A DNA stretch of 64,000 bases from Paenibacillus sp. V4I7 (GTDB taxonomy: Bacteria > Bacillota > Bacilli > Paenibacillales > NBRC-103111): assembly GCF_030817275.1 (NCBI RefSeq), contig NZ_JAUSZD010000002.1, positions 4,216,001 through 4,280,000 on the forward strand, written 5' to 3'. How positions within the stretch are numbered: the first letter of the stretch is position 1; every line of letters begins with the position of its first letter. Position numbers and translations under genes: made by a program. The notes under the pieces are model-generated. The model had not been told where the DNA came from and did no database searches. It saw only the letters and a program-made list of their open reading frames with translations. Below are positions 32,760 to 40,592 of this stretch, in pieces.

Positions 32760-35686
32760 GCACAAAATTGCATGATATGACATTGAACGTGACCTTAACG
32801 GACAGTGGCGATGCCTTACTCTGGGGGCTGCAGGACGGACGCGATGTGCCCGGAGATAAATTTCGAAAGCTGCTGTTCGCGTGGCACGAGTCCTCTTACT
32901 ACGGGACCATTCTGGACCAACAGCTAGCGGGAGAGTTAACACTAACGGTCCTGCCCGTGGAGATGGTGCTCCCCTTCTTCGCAGAACCCTATTTCATGGA
33001 TGTCCTTCGATGGGAAGGGGGAAACGAAACCACAAAGGGACTGCTAGAAGTGGCGCCGGTTCTATACCGAGAAGCTAAAGCAGGTCACTATATACCCAGT
33101 TACAGCGCATTCCGAAATGGGAATCTGGCTTGGACTTGGGATGCCGAGACGGAGTCATTGAAACAACTTGATTGGCATGCACTAAAAAGCTTAGATGGCT
33201 TAGGTGACGGAATGTCTGGCCTGCGTGCAGCCTTCTCCGCCGTAGTTTCGGCTGAGCACTATCCCAATGAAGCTGCCCTTTCCGATCTTCGGCGGGATTA
33301 TCCAGCTCTGTTCCGTGCACAGAAATCTGCGCCTACTTCGGCTGATGCGTTCACGGACGAAGAATGGCTTGCCTCTCTGGGCTGGAGACCGGACACCGCT
33401 CCCTTCCGCCCTGCTCTGCAGCTGCTGGAACCGGACGAGAACGATGACACTTGGCGTCTCCGCTTGGTTCTGCAAGATAAAAGCGAAGGATCTGTATTGA
33501 CGCCAATTCGCCTTTATGCAGACGGACGTGCTTCAGGCACGTGGGCCAGTGATTGGACCCCATATATCCTGGAGCGTTCTCTTGGCTGGGCTACAAGACT
33601 AACAGAAGCGTTGCCTGGGCGCAGTAGCGGCGGCGAGCTATTTGCAGAGCCTCTAAGCGACGAAGCCGCTTGGTCATTTCTGACAACGGACAGCCGCCTT
33701 TTGTTGGAAGATGGCTGGAATGTCATGCTCCCCGGTTGGTGGGAAGCCGCCTCGAAACGCAAACCTCGGCTGCGCGCACGTGTTTCCTCAGAAGCGGGCG
33801 GCAGAGGCGAGTCGCTGTTCGGTCTGAACTCGCTGGTAAACTTCGATTGGCGGATTGCCATTGGCGATAACGACCTGAGCGAAGAAGATTTCGCTGGTCT
33901 GCTTAGCCGCAATGAACGGCTTATCCGCTTCCGTGGACAATGGGTGTATTTGGACCCCGCTTTATTGGAGCAAATCCGGAGGCTCATGGAAAGCGTGAAT
34001 CCGCAAGAAGGTCTGTCCCTGCAGGATATCTTTCAGCTTCACCTGTTAAGTGAATCCGAAAAGGAAAGAACCCAAAAGGAAAGTCTAACAGCGGAGGAAG
34101 AAGCAGATAATGAAGAACGGCTGAAGCTGGAAGTCGAGCTGAATGCCCACCTCTTGGCGCTGCTTCGCCAGCTTGGGCAGCCTTCGGAATTAAAGGAAAT
34201 TGCTGTGCCTGAGGGGTTGCGCGCTGAGCTTCGCGGGTATCAACACGAGGGCTTCACGTGGCTGAGCTTCCTTAGGAAGTTCGGGCTGGGTGCCTGCTTG
34301 GCCGATGATATGGGGCTCGGCAAAACGGTTCAATTCATCACGTATTTACTGCATCATAGAGCAGAGTCGGAGCACCCTGCCCTGCTCATCTGCCCCACGT
34401 CCGTGCTTGGCAACTGGCAGAAGGAGCTAGTCCGCTTTGCTCCGGATTTAAAGGTTTTTCTTCATTACGGAAAGGGACGATTAAGCGGCGAGGAACTTTC
34501 TACGGTTTTGAAAGACATGGATATTGTGCTTACCTCCTATACGACGGCGCTGATGGATCAAGAGACTCTACAGGAAACCATGTGGAGTTCCCTTTGCTTG
34601 GATGAAGCCCAAAATATCAAGAATGCCCACAATAAACAATCCGCAGCGATCCGTATGCTCAAAGCTAGGCACCGCATTGCGCTAACAGGAACACCTATTG
34701 AGAATCGATTGTCCGAGCTGTGGTCGATTTACGACTTTCTTAATCCGGGTTACCTCGGGAACCAACGCGGGTTTCAGCACCGTTTCGCGAATCCGATAGA
34801 GAAGCACCACGATGAGGAACGAACGGCACAGCTGCAGAAGCTCGTCAAACCTTTCATGCTGCGCCGTAAAAAGAAGGATCCTGCGATCCAACTCGATTTG
34901 CCCGATAAGCTTGAAACCAAAGTCTATATCAATTTAACAGCCGAGCAAGGAGCACTCTATGAACGATCCGTCAAGGATCTCATGGAACGTATGCAAAAGC
35001 TGGAAGGCATGGAGCGCAAAGGAGCGATCCTAGCGGCCTTAACACAGCTAAAGCAGCTGTGCGACCACCCCATGCTGCTAACGAAGGAAGCTAGTCTGCC
35101 GGAGGAAGCTCTGCTTGCCGAGGAGAGCCGCGAAGCCTTCGTCATGCGATCCGCGAAGCTTGAGCGGCTGGTTGCCATGGTCGGAGAACTTCGGGACGAA
35201 GGCGACTCCTGCCTGATTTTCACCCAGTATGTAGGCATGGGGCGAATATTGGCAGACGTACTGCGGGCACAAAGGAATGAACCGGTATTGTATCTGAACG
35301 GAAGCACGCCCAAGTTGGAGCGCGATAAGATGATTGATACGTTCCAAGCCGCTGAAGAAACGGGGCCGGGTATCTTCGTTCTGTCGCTGAAAGCTGGCGG
35401 AGTCGGACTCAACTTAACCGCAGCGAACCATGTGTTCCACTTCGACCGTTGGTGGAACCCTGCCGTAGAGAACCAGGCCACGGATCGCGCCTATCGGATG
35501 GGACAGACGCGCAATGTACAAGTACATAAGTTCATTTCCCTCGGCACATTAGAGGAACGAATCGATGAGATGCTCGAGAGCAAGATGAGTCTAAGCGAGA
35601 ACGTGATCTCCACCTCCGAAGGCTGGATTACGGAACTCTCAAACGAAGAATTGAGAGATTTGTTTGCACTTCGTAAGGAGTGGTGA
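32756..35686 (+). CDS. ywqA: SNF2-family DEAD/DEAH-box ATPase, YwqA-like
   Basis: A 976-residue Swi2/Snf2 ATPase. The N-terminal 470 residues are the bacterial SNF2-associated region. Motif I is DDMGLGKT (about 516), motif II is LDEAQNIKN (about 614, DEAQ instead of DEAH), motif III is ALTGTPIENR, and motif VI is QATDRAYRMGQ (about 908). Such enzymes move along double-stranded DNA and remodel bound proteins. It is translationally coupled to the SWIM protein upstream, its likely partner, and is followed by a strong terminator. Confidence 0.92.
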   Translation: MSTKLHDMTLNVTLTDSGDALLWGLQDGRDVPGDKFRKLLFAWHESSYYGTILDQQLAGELTLTVLPVEMVLPFFAEPYFMDVLRWEGGNETTKGLLEVAPVLYREAKAGHYIPSYSAFRNGNLAWTWDAETESLKQLDWHALKSLDGLGDGMSGLRAAFSAVVSAEHYPNEAALSDLRRDYPALFRAQKSAPTSADAFTDEEWLASLGWRPDTAPFRPALQLLEPDENDDTWRLRLVLQDKSEGSVLTPIRLYADGRASGTWASDWTPYILERSLGWATRLTEALPGRSSGGELFAEPLSDEAAWSFLTTDSRLLLEDGWNVMLPGWWEAASKRKPRLRARVSSEAGGRGESLFGLNSLVNFDWRIAIGDNDLSEEDFAGLLSRNERLIRFRGQWVYLDPALLEQIRRLMESVNPQEGLSLQDIFQLHLLSESEKERTQKESLTAEEEADNEERLKLEVELNAHLLALLRQLGQPSELKEIAVPEGLRAELRGYQHEGFTWLSFLRKFGLGACLADDMGLGKTVQFITYLLHHRAESEHPALLICPTSVLGNWQKELVRFAPDLKVFLHYGKGRLSGEELSTVLKDMDIVLTSYTTALMDQETLQETMWSSLCLDEAQNIKNAHNKQSAAIRMLKARHRIALTGTPIENRLSELWSIYDFLNPGYLGNQRGFQHRFANPIEKHHDEERTAQLQKLVKPFMLRRKKKDPAIQLDLPDKLETKVYINLTAEQGALYERSVKDLMERMQKLEGMERKGAILAALTQLKQLCDHPMLLTKEASLPEEALLAEESREAFVMRSAKLERLVAMVGELRDEGDSCLIFTQYVGMGRILADVLRAQRNEPVLYLNGSTPKLERDKMIDTFQAAEETGPGIFVLSLKAGGVGLNLTAANHVFHFDRWWNPAVENQATDRAYRMGQTRNVQVHKFISLGTLEERIDEMLESKMSLSENVISTSEGWITELSNEELRDLFALRKEW

Positions 35687-35695
35687 TGGAAGAAC

Positions 35696-35736
35696 AATGA
35701 CCTCCTCAAGCATGAGGAGGTCATTTATATTATTTA
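35696..35736 (+). terminator. Terminator of the ywqBA operon
   Basis: AATGACCTCCTC pairs perfectly with GAGGAGGTCATT around AAGCAT, followed by TATATTATTT. Confidence 0.88.
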
Positions 35737-35822
35737 GTCACTCATATCGTGTACCCCACTGGAGATAATAGACATTCAATTACATGATATCTGGCAAATA
35801 ATACGCCAATTGGGAGGTAGTA

Positions 35823-36395
35823 TTGTCGGTTCTGACGGAAGGCATACTAACTTTGTTTGGTAAACGGTATGAAGATGAGGGTGGATTTGTCATTATGATT
35901 CTAGAAAGAAAAATTATTATCCTTGTATGGATCTTGGGGCTTGAAATGGTCGTTATATTCGTTCGACGATCGAATGTTCGTCGATTTATTCTCGCTCATT
36001 TTACTTCTCAGACTATCGTTTGGTTTTCAGTAATCCTGCAAGTCAAGCTGAGGATCATTTCTTTCCCAGTTCGTGAGTTCCCGAGAGCGACAGATATCGG
36101 ATTTACGATGACGTATTTACTGTATCCAATATTAAGTAGTATCTACATTCTCCTTGAGCCGCGGCGCTCGCGGACGATTAGAACCCTCTATCTGCTGCTA
36201 TGGTGCACTGCTCTTGCCTGGTTAAATTATATGTTAACTCAGTACACACAATTGTTAGATTACAAGTTCCTCGACTGGTTCATGGGCAGCATGTTCTTTA
36301 TTTTCTTACTGGTATTAACGAAAGTGATCGTTCGCTGGTTTTATCGAAATGGAGAAACAGAAACATTTGAAGCTGAATTACAGGGTAAATCATGA
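35823..36395 (+). CDS. CBO0543-type membrane protein 1
   Basis: A 190-residue protein with about five hydrophobic spans. It shares its layout with the next gene: a span pair, a loop with FPVREFPRATDIGFTMTYLLYPI, two more spans and LNYMLTQYTQLLDYKFLDW. Both fit the CBO0543 family of unknown function found in spore-formers. The start is TTG at 35823 after GGGAGG. An ATG at codon 25 has a weaker site and would also keep all spans. Confidence 0.7.
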   Translation: MSVLTEGILTLFGKRYEDEGGFVIMILERKIIILVWILGLEMVVIFVRRSNVRRFILAHFTSQTIVWFSVILQVKLRIISFPVREFPRATDIGFTMTYLLYPILSSIYILLEPRRSRTIRTLYLLLWCTALAWLNYMLTQYTQLLDYKFLDWFMGSMFFIFLLVLTKVIVRWFYRNGETETFEAELQGKS

Positions 36396-36874
36396 GCATG
36401 GATAGATGGGTGTTAACTGCCGTGTGGCTACTATCATTTGGGCTCATCTTCACCATCCCCCGTCGCAAAATCCGGCTTGCGGTTGTGTCCTTCCTATTCA
36501 AGCAGATACTTGCTTGTCCGCTTGGCCTGATAGTTGTAGAGTACAATTTAGTGGCTTATCCTGTGGTAGAGCTGCCTGATGTAAGCCGAACCAGCATGAC
36601 TTACGAGTACCTTGCTTATCCGATCATCTGCATGGTGTTTAACTGCTATTATCCAAGCTGCCGGAGCCGCTGGGTACAGTTTAGTTATTACATAATTTTC
36701 TGCATTCCACTCACGATTACGGAAGTTATCCTTGAACATTATACGAATCTCGTCCGTTATGTTCACTGGAGCTGGTTCTGTACAGTGCTCTCTCTAATGA
36801 TTACATTCTTATTAAGCCGAATGTTTTGTGTGTGGTTCTTCACTAGGAAGAGGGCGACTGCATCTAACATGTAA
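36392..36874 (+). CDS. CBO0543-type membrane protein 2
   Basis: A 160-residue membrane protein, a diverged tandem copy of the preceding gene. The loop YPVVELPDVSRTSMTYEYLAYPI and the segment EVILEHYTNLVRYVHWSWF match the same blocks. The ATG overlaps the preceding stop as ATGA, so the two are co-translated and may form a hetero-oligomer. Function unknown. Confidence 0.7.
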   Translation: MSMDRWVLTAVWLLSFGLIFTIPRRKIRLAVVSFLFKQILACPLGLIVVEYNLVAYPVVELPDVSRTSMTYEYLAYPIICMVFNCYYPSCRSRWVQFSYYIIFCIPLTITEVILEHYTNLVRYVHWSWFCTVLSLMITFLLSRMFCVWFFTRKRATASNM

Positions 36875-36919
36875 TTCTTGTTAATACTCATGCTCTTTGG
36901 AAGTAATCATAACAAATAG

Positions 36920-36958
36920 AAACGGTATTCGTTCCAAGAGAACGAATACCGTTTATTA
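36920..36958. terminator. Bidirectional terminator between convergent operons
   Basis: AAACGGTATTCGTT pairs perfectly with AACGAATACCGTTT around CCAAGAG. Confidence 0.9.
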
Positions 36959-36960
36959 TG

Positions 36961-37518
36961 TTAGGCTAGGTACTTCTTAAGCGGTTCCCAGTAGTTTGTA
37001 TGCCAACCGGGAGCCAGGTGAGCTTCTTGACCTTCAGGAAAGCCTGTATGGCTAAAGATGAGGCGGGTTTCCGCGCCTTGCCCTTCCAATTCGAACTTCA
37101 CCAGGGAATATACGCCTTCTTCCCAATTCGCGACACGCCACGCTTGAACAATTCGTTTGTTTGGCTCCAGCTCAATATTTTCCCCCACAATCATCCCACC
37201 AAAGCAGGAGAAAGAGCCACCAGCTTCTGGCGTTATTTCTGTAGGTGCTCCACCTGAGACTTTGCTAAACTGAGCGGCATCAGTCAGCGCTTCATAGATG
37301 CGGTTCGGGCTTGCAGCGAACACAACCTCCTGATGAATAGCTGAAGAATCGCCGATTTGCTTGTCTTTTCCCATTAACCATTGTGTAAGCTGCTCCACAG
37401 TCATGCTTTTTAACATATCAGCATGATCGTGAATCGCATGATGCCACATCTTCGCTTCTACTTCGTACCGGTTTTCCTCTTCTACTTTGAACCCACAATC
37501 GCAAGATAATGTTGTCAT
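36961..37518 (-). CDS. SRPBCC (AHSA1) protein with N-terminal DUF1059-like domain
   Basis: A 185-residue protein of two parts. Residues 1-50 (LSCDCGFKVEEENRYEVEAK, then HHAIHDHADMLKSM) look like the small DUF1059 domain with its Cys and His residues. Residues 60-185 are an AHSA1-type START-like domain (EVVFAASPNRIYEALTDAAQF, then WEEGVYSLVKFELE, then GWHTNYWEPLKKYL) that forms a ligand-binding cavity. It follows the ArsR/AHSA1 pair on the same strand by about 40 bases and is probably part of that operon. Confidence 0.8.
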   Translation of the reverse strand: MTTLSCDCGFKVEEENRYEVEAKMWHHAIHDHADMLKSMTVEQLTQWLMGKDKQIGDSSAIHQEVVFAASPNRIYEALTDAAQFSKVSGGAPTEITPEAGGSFSCFGGMIVGENIELEPNKRIVQAWRVANWEEGVYSLVKFELEGQGAETRLIFSHTGFPEGQEAHLAPGWHTNYWEPLKKYLA

Positions 37519-37558
37519 TGCCTTCTATCTCCCCATAAGCTTATTTATGAAACGTAAT

Positions 37559-38020
37559 TTAATGCATGGCCTTAACTGACCAAGGATCTACGCCAGGATC
37601 TCCACCCTCAGCCAACGTTTGGAGTCTAGATGTATAGTGCATCCAACCCTCTGTGTGAGCGGCGACTTCTTCGACCGGCAAATCGTAGTGAGTTAATAGC
37701 AGGACAGTACCTTTGTCTTTAGCAGTGAATTTAAATTCGAGCGTGCTTGAACCAGGTGGAACCACCTTGGACTTCTCCCAGCCCCACGTCATAACGATTT
37801 TCTCGTTTGGAATAATTTCTTTATATTCCCCCATCGCAATATCCGATCCATTAACATCGATCCGATATTTCCCTCCGATGCTTGGCTCCAACAAAATATG
37901 TCGGCCCATCCAACGAACCATCTTCTCTGGGTCCGTAAAAAAGGAGAATAAGATCTCCGGACGGCAATCGATGAACACCTCTTTCTTAATCGTGTCACTT
38001 GTTTGATTCATTTGATTCAC
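37559..38020 (-). CDS. SRPBCC/AHSA1-family protein
   Basis: A 153-residue START-like protein (EVFIDCRPEILFSFFTDPEK, RWMGRHILLEPSIGGKYRI, EGWMHYTSRLQTLAEGG). The coding sequence overlaps the ArsR gene by 26 bases, or slightly less if translation begins at the second ATG. ArsR-AHSA1 gene pairs are common in Firmicutes and actinobacteria, where the ArsR protein controls the ligand-binding partner. The ligand is unknown. Confidence 0.87.
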   Translation of the reverse strand: MNQMNQTSDTIKKEVFIDCRPEILFSFFTDPEKMVRWMGRHILLEPSIGGKYRIDVNGSDIAMGEYKEIIPNEKIVMTWGWEKSKVVPPGSSTLEFKFTAKDKGTVLLLTHYDLPVEEVAAHTEGWMHYTSRLQTLAEGGDPGVDPWSVKAMH

Positions 38021-38333
38021 GGTTACGCTGTCTCCTCTCTTCTTCTTCTGCGGCTTCCTTCAACAGCAGTAGACTATCATCCCAGAAACGGTCAATGTAC
38101 GCTTTCAGATCAGCAAAACCTTCCCTCCTCATACGATAATACCGCTTGGTTCCCTCTCTCCGAACCACAAGTAATCCGGAATCCTCAAGAACCTTAAGAT
38201 GTTGAGATACTGCTGGTGCCGAAATGTCAAAATGGGACGCGATGGAGCTTGATGTAAGCTCTCCGTCACGTACGAGATATAAAATATCTCTGCGTCTTGG
38301 CTCTACGATGGCTTGGATCACTTTTTCGATCAT
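37995..38333 (-). CDS. ArsR-family repressor (metal-independent type), likely leaderless
   Basis: A 112-residue winged-helix protein. The recognition region is ISAPAVSQHLKVLEDSGLL (about 37-55), and the wing is RREGTKRYYRM. There is no Cys, so it is not a thiolate metal sensor. The tail is very charged (EEEERRQRNRE). The predicted -10 ends only six bases before the ATG and no ribosome site precedes it, so the mRNA would begin at or next to the start codon. It should repress itself and the divergent SRPBCC gene. Confidence 0.9.
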   Translation of the reverse strand: MIEKVIQAIVEPRRRDILYLVRDGELTSSSIASHFDISAPAVSQHLKVLEDSGLLVVRREGTKRYYRMRREGFADLKAYIDRFWDDSLLLLKEAAEEEERRQRNRESNESNK

Positions 38334-38339
38334 GACGTT

Positions 38340-38368
38340 AATTTAGCATATACTTAATTAAGTGTCAA
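38340..38368 (-). promoter_or_regulatory. Predicted arsR promoter
   Basis: TTGACA (38368-38363) and TAAATT (38345-38340) on the minus strand, 17 bases apart. The 12-bp palindrome ACTTAATTAAGT (38352-38363) fills the spacer. Confidence 0.75.
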
Positions 38369-38401
38369 CTTAACTAATGAAACTATTTAAGTTGACACTT
38401 A
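38359..38401. promoter_or_regulatory. Mirror-image operator between arsR and the SRPBCC gene
   Basis: A 15-bp perfect inverted repeat (38359-38373 with 38387-38401; core AAGTGTCAACTTAA) contains both -35 boxes. Each arm leads into a 12-bp palindrome, ACTTAATTAAGT (38352-38363) and ACTTACGTAAGT (38397-38408), placed between -35 and -10 of its promoter. This is a fitting binding site for the dimeric ArsR protein on both promoters. Confidence 0.7.
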
Positions 38402-38420
38402 CGTAAGTGATTGCTAAAAT
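38392..38420 (+). promoter_or_regulatory. Predicted promoter of the SRPBCC gene
   Basis: TTGACA (38392-38397), a 17-base spacer holding ACTTACGTAAGT, and TAAAAT (38415-38420), about 60 bases before the ATG at 38480. Confidence 0.75.
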
Positions 38421-38479
38421 ACGAGTGTCAACAATGACTGATTTTATGAATTACGATACAAAGTAGGGAGATTATAGAT

Positions 38480-38914
38480 ATGGGAATTGATGTTTCGGCC
38501 AAGCTAGTGATTGCTCAAAGCCGTAAAGAGGTTGCTCGATATGCGATGGAGCCAACCAATGATCCCAAATGGACCAAAGGGATTACGGAGGCTGAACTCC
38601 TTACCGAACGCCCCATTGGCTTGGGAACTCAGGTAAGACGAATTGCAAAATTTCTAGGTAAGGAAATTCATTATGTGCTTAAAGTTGTTGAGTATGAACC
38701 CGAGCAGTTGATGGTGATGCAATCGATCAAAGGTCCTTTTCCGATGAAAGTAACGTATCAATTTGATGATGAAAATGAAGGCACACTAGCACAAATACGT
38801 GTTGAAGGTACCTCTGAAGGCTTCTATAAGCTTACGGATATCTTCATGTCCCCCCAAGTAAGAAGGAGCATTCAAGGAGACTTGAAGCGGCTTAAAGCTA
38901 TAATGGAAAAATAA
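38480..38914 (+). CDS. SRPBCC-family (polyketide cyclase-like) protein
   Basis: A 144-residue START-like protein (EVARYAMEPTNDPKWTKGIT, then GTQVRRIAKFLGKE, then GFYKLTDIFMSPQVRRSI). The fold has a hydrophobic cavity for a ligand. It is divergent from arsR and shares its operator, so it is the best candidate for co-regulated target. The TfoX-like gene follows by 29 bases. Ligand unknown. Confidence 0.85.
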   Translation: MGIDVSAKLVIAQSRKEVARYAMEPTNDPKWTKGITEAELLTERPIGLGTQVRRIAKFLGKEIHYVLKVVEYEPEQLMVMQSIKGPFPMKVTYQFDDENEGTLAQIRVEGTSEGFYKLTDIFMSPQVRRSIQGDLKRLKAIMEK

Positions 38915-38943
38915 AAATATCAAATCGAAAGGGTGTTTCCTTT

Positions 38944-39330
38944 ATGTCCATGCCTCGTCCTGATGAGGAGATGAAACAATTTTTCGCTGCCGTTATGCCC
39001 AGTGATCCTCATATTCATATTCGTCCCATGTTCGGTAATTTGGCCGGCTTTATTAATGACAACATGTTCGTTGGACTTTACGGACAGCAAATCTTTATCC
39101 GCCTGCCGGAAGACGAGCGTACTCGTCTTATCGAACAAGAAGGAGTATGTTTATTTTCCCCCATGCCAGGAAAGCCGATGAAGGAGTATGTCACCTTACC
39201 GGAGCAATGGCGGGAAACGCCTGATACAATTACGACGTGGATCGAGCAATCCTTACAATGGGTCGCAGCGATGCCAGAGAAAATTCCTGCGAAGAAAAAA
39301 ACGAGCACGAAGAAGAGTAAAGGCGAATAG
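38944..39330 (+). CDS. TfoX N-terminal-domain protein
   Basis: A 128-residue cytosolic protein matching the TfoX/Sxy N-terminal domain (IHIRPMFGNLAGFINDNMFV, QQIFIRLPEDER, FSPMPGKPMKEYVTLP). The C-terminal TfoX domain is absent, as usual in stand-alone Firmicutes proteins. The tail is Lys-rich (KIPAKKKTSTKKSKGE). In proteobacteria the full protein activates competence, but that role should not be carried over here. Confidence 0.85.
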   Translation: MSMPRPDEEMKQFFAAVMPSDPHIHIRPMFGNLAGFINDNMFVGLYGQQIFIRLPEDERTRLIEQEGVCLFSPMPGKPMKEYVTLPEQWRETPDTITTWIEQSLQWVAAMPEKIPAKKKTSTKKSKGE

Positions 39331-39352
39331 CAATGCTCTCCTGACATACCAA

Positions 39353-39388
39353 AGACCATCCATTACGAATCATTGGATGGTTTTTTTA
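39353..39388 (+). terminator. Terminator of the SRPBCC-TfoX transcript
   Basis: ACCATCCA pairs with TGGATGGT, followed by seven T. Confidence 0.88.
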
Positions 39389-39441
39389 TTTGATTTAAAT
39401 GGGATTGCACGTTTATGTCCTAAGACCATTTAAATCACAGC

Positions 39442-40470
39442 TTATAAGGATAATAGAGCGTTACGCTCAATCGCACCAGGCATTTTTTCCATCCAATCAT
39501 TGTTTATCAGGAGTTCTGCACCATCGTCTGCATAAGTTCCGATTTCACCTGTAAGCCGAAGATAAACAGTTGTCAGATCCCTCCTCATGCTTGCTGCAAG
39601 GGAAGCTCCATAGTTCCCCATTCCTACCGCTGAAAGAAAGACTGTATGGTAGAGCATTAGCTTATCGGAAAATGGGGACTCCTTAGAATTCGAAATTTCT
39701 GTTTCCCAAGTCATGGGAGCCGGCAGCTGGTCATCGCGTAATAACGCGCTGAATACTTCGACATGCTTCGAGGAGATATCTCTGCCGCGCACGATATATT
39801 CTATGACTTCTTTGTTTTTAGCGACTTGAGAAAAACCTAACATCAATGCCTGACCTATGCTGTTCTTCATAACATTCAAATAAAGGTTTGTAATTTCTAC
39901 GGCATTTAAGGGTCTACGATCGCCCAGCAGTCCATTTAACCAACTTTCTTTGTGCACGTATTCAACTGAATTGGGATACGGTATGTAAGGACTCCTAGGG
40001 AGAAGTCCTTTAGATTGCAGAATAGCCGTAGATTTCTCCAGCAGCTCAGCCGCAGTCTTCAGATTATGTTGAAAGAATGCACGAATATCCTGTCTTGAAC
40101 TGCTTGCTAATGCCATTCCATAAGTAACTGTGCCAGCAATGCCCATATGTCTGAGATAAAGTAGCATAAAACCATCTGAAAATAGTCTTGGTGCATTTAG
40201 GTTGACATCCTTGTCTGTAAAGGCAAGAGGGATAGGGAACTCTTCGTCTTTAAATAACTTGTTTTTAAATTCCATATGTTCCGTTGTCAATCCAATAGCA
40301 AATTCAATGATTGGTTTTACTTCACTATCCTCAACAGTATGCAAGAAATGTTTAAGCACGCAATTGACCATACTGTCACTTAAATAACCTCCCCATAGAG
40401 GCGCGATATCACCAGAAGTTAGTCGAATATGATGCGGATTCTTTGCCAGTTTCGATTCATCTTGACTCAT
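39442..40470 (-). CDS. DUF3231-family protein
   Basis: A 342-residue protein made of two similar helical halves. The first has LTSGDIAPLWGGYLSDSMVNCVLKHFL-type start and EDSEVKPIIEFAIG; the second begins at about residue 180 (LNAVEITNLYLNVMKNSIGQ). Both fit the DUF3231 family of spore-forming Firmicutes, thought to have a ferritin-like fold. Function is unknown. The ribosome site is an unusual run of G (eight) before ATACA-ATG. Confidence 0.85.
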   Translation of the reverse strand: MSQDESKLAKNPHHIRLTSGDIAPLWGGYLSDSMVNCVLKHFLHTVEDSEVKPIIEFAIGLTTEHMEFKNKLFKDEEFPIPLAFTDKDVNLNAPRLFSDGFMLLYLRHMGIAGTVTYGMALASSSRQDIRAFFQHNLKTAAELLEKSTAILQSKGLLPRSPYIPYPNSVEYVHKESWLNGLLGDRRPLNAVEITNLYLNVMKNSIGQALMLGFSQVAKNKEVIEYIVRGRDISSKHVEVFSALLRDDQLPAPMTWETEISNSKESPFSDKLMLYHTVFLSAVGMGNYGASLAASMRRDLTTVYLRLTGEIGTYADDGAELLINNDWMEKMPGAIERNALLSL

Positions 40471-40540
40471 TGTATGCCCCCCCCCTACTATTTTGTTTTG
40501 CGCTATTAGTTAGAATTCCATAAATACCAACTTCTATGTA

Positions 40541-40576
40541 CAAAAAAAAAGCCTACCGATTCATCGGTAAGCTTCT
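40541..40576 (-). terminator. Terminator of the MFS exporter gene
   Basis: AAGCCTACCGAT pairs with ATCGGTAAGCTT (one mismatch). On the minus strand nine T follow. Confidence 0.88.
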
Positions 40577-40592
40577 TGTACAATTATTCCCT

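Noticed and set aside
33514..33987. 157-codon minus-strand frame
   Set aside because: A shadow of the SNF2 gene; Arg/Ser-rich composition typical of an antisense frame.
34957..35481. 174-codon minus-strand frame
   Set aside because: Antisense to the conserved helicase motifs of the SNF2 gene.
31197..35686. SNF2/SWIM pair as part of a phage-defence island
   Set aside because: No nuclease, methylase or other defence gene is adjacent, and the pair resembles the housekeeping-context ywqBA genes.
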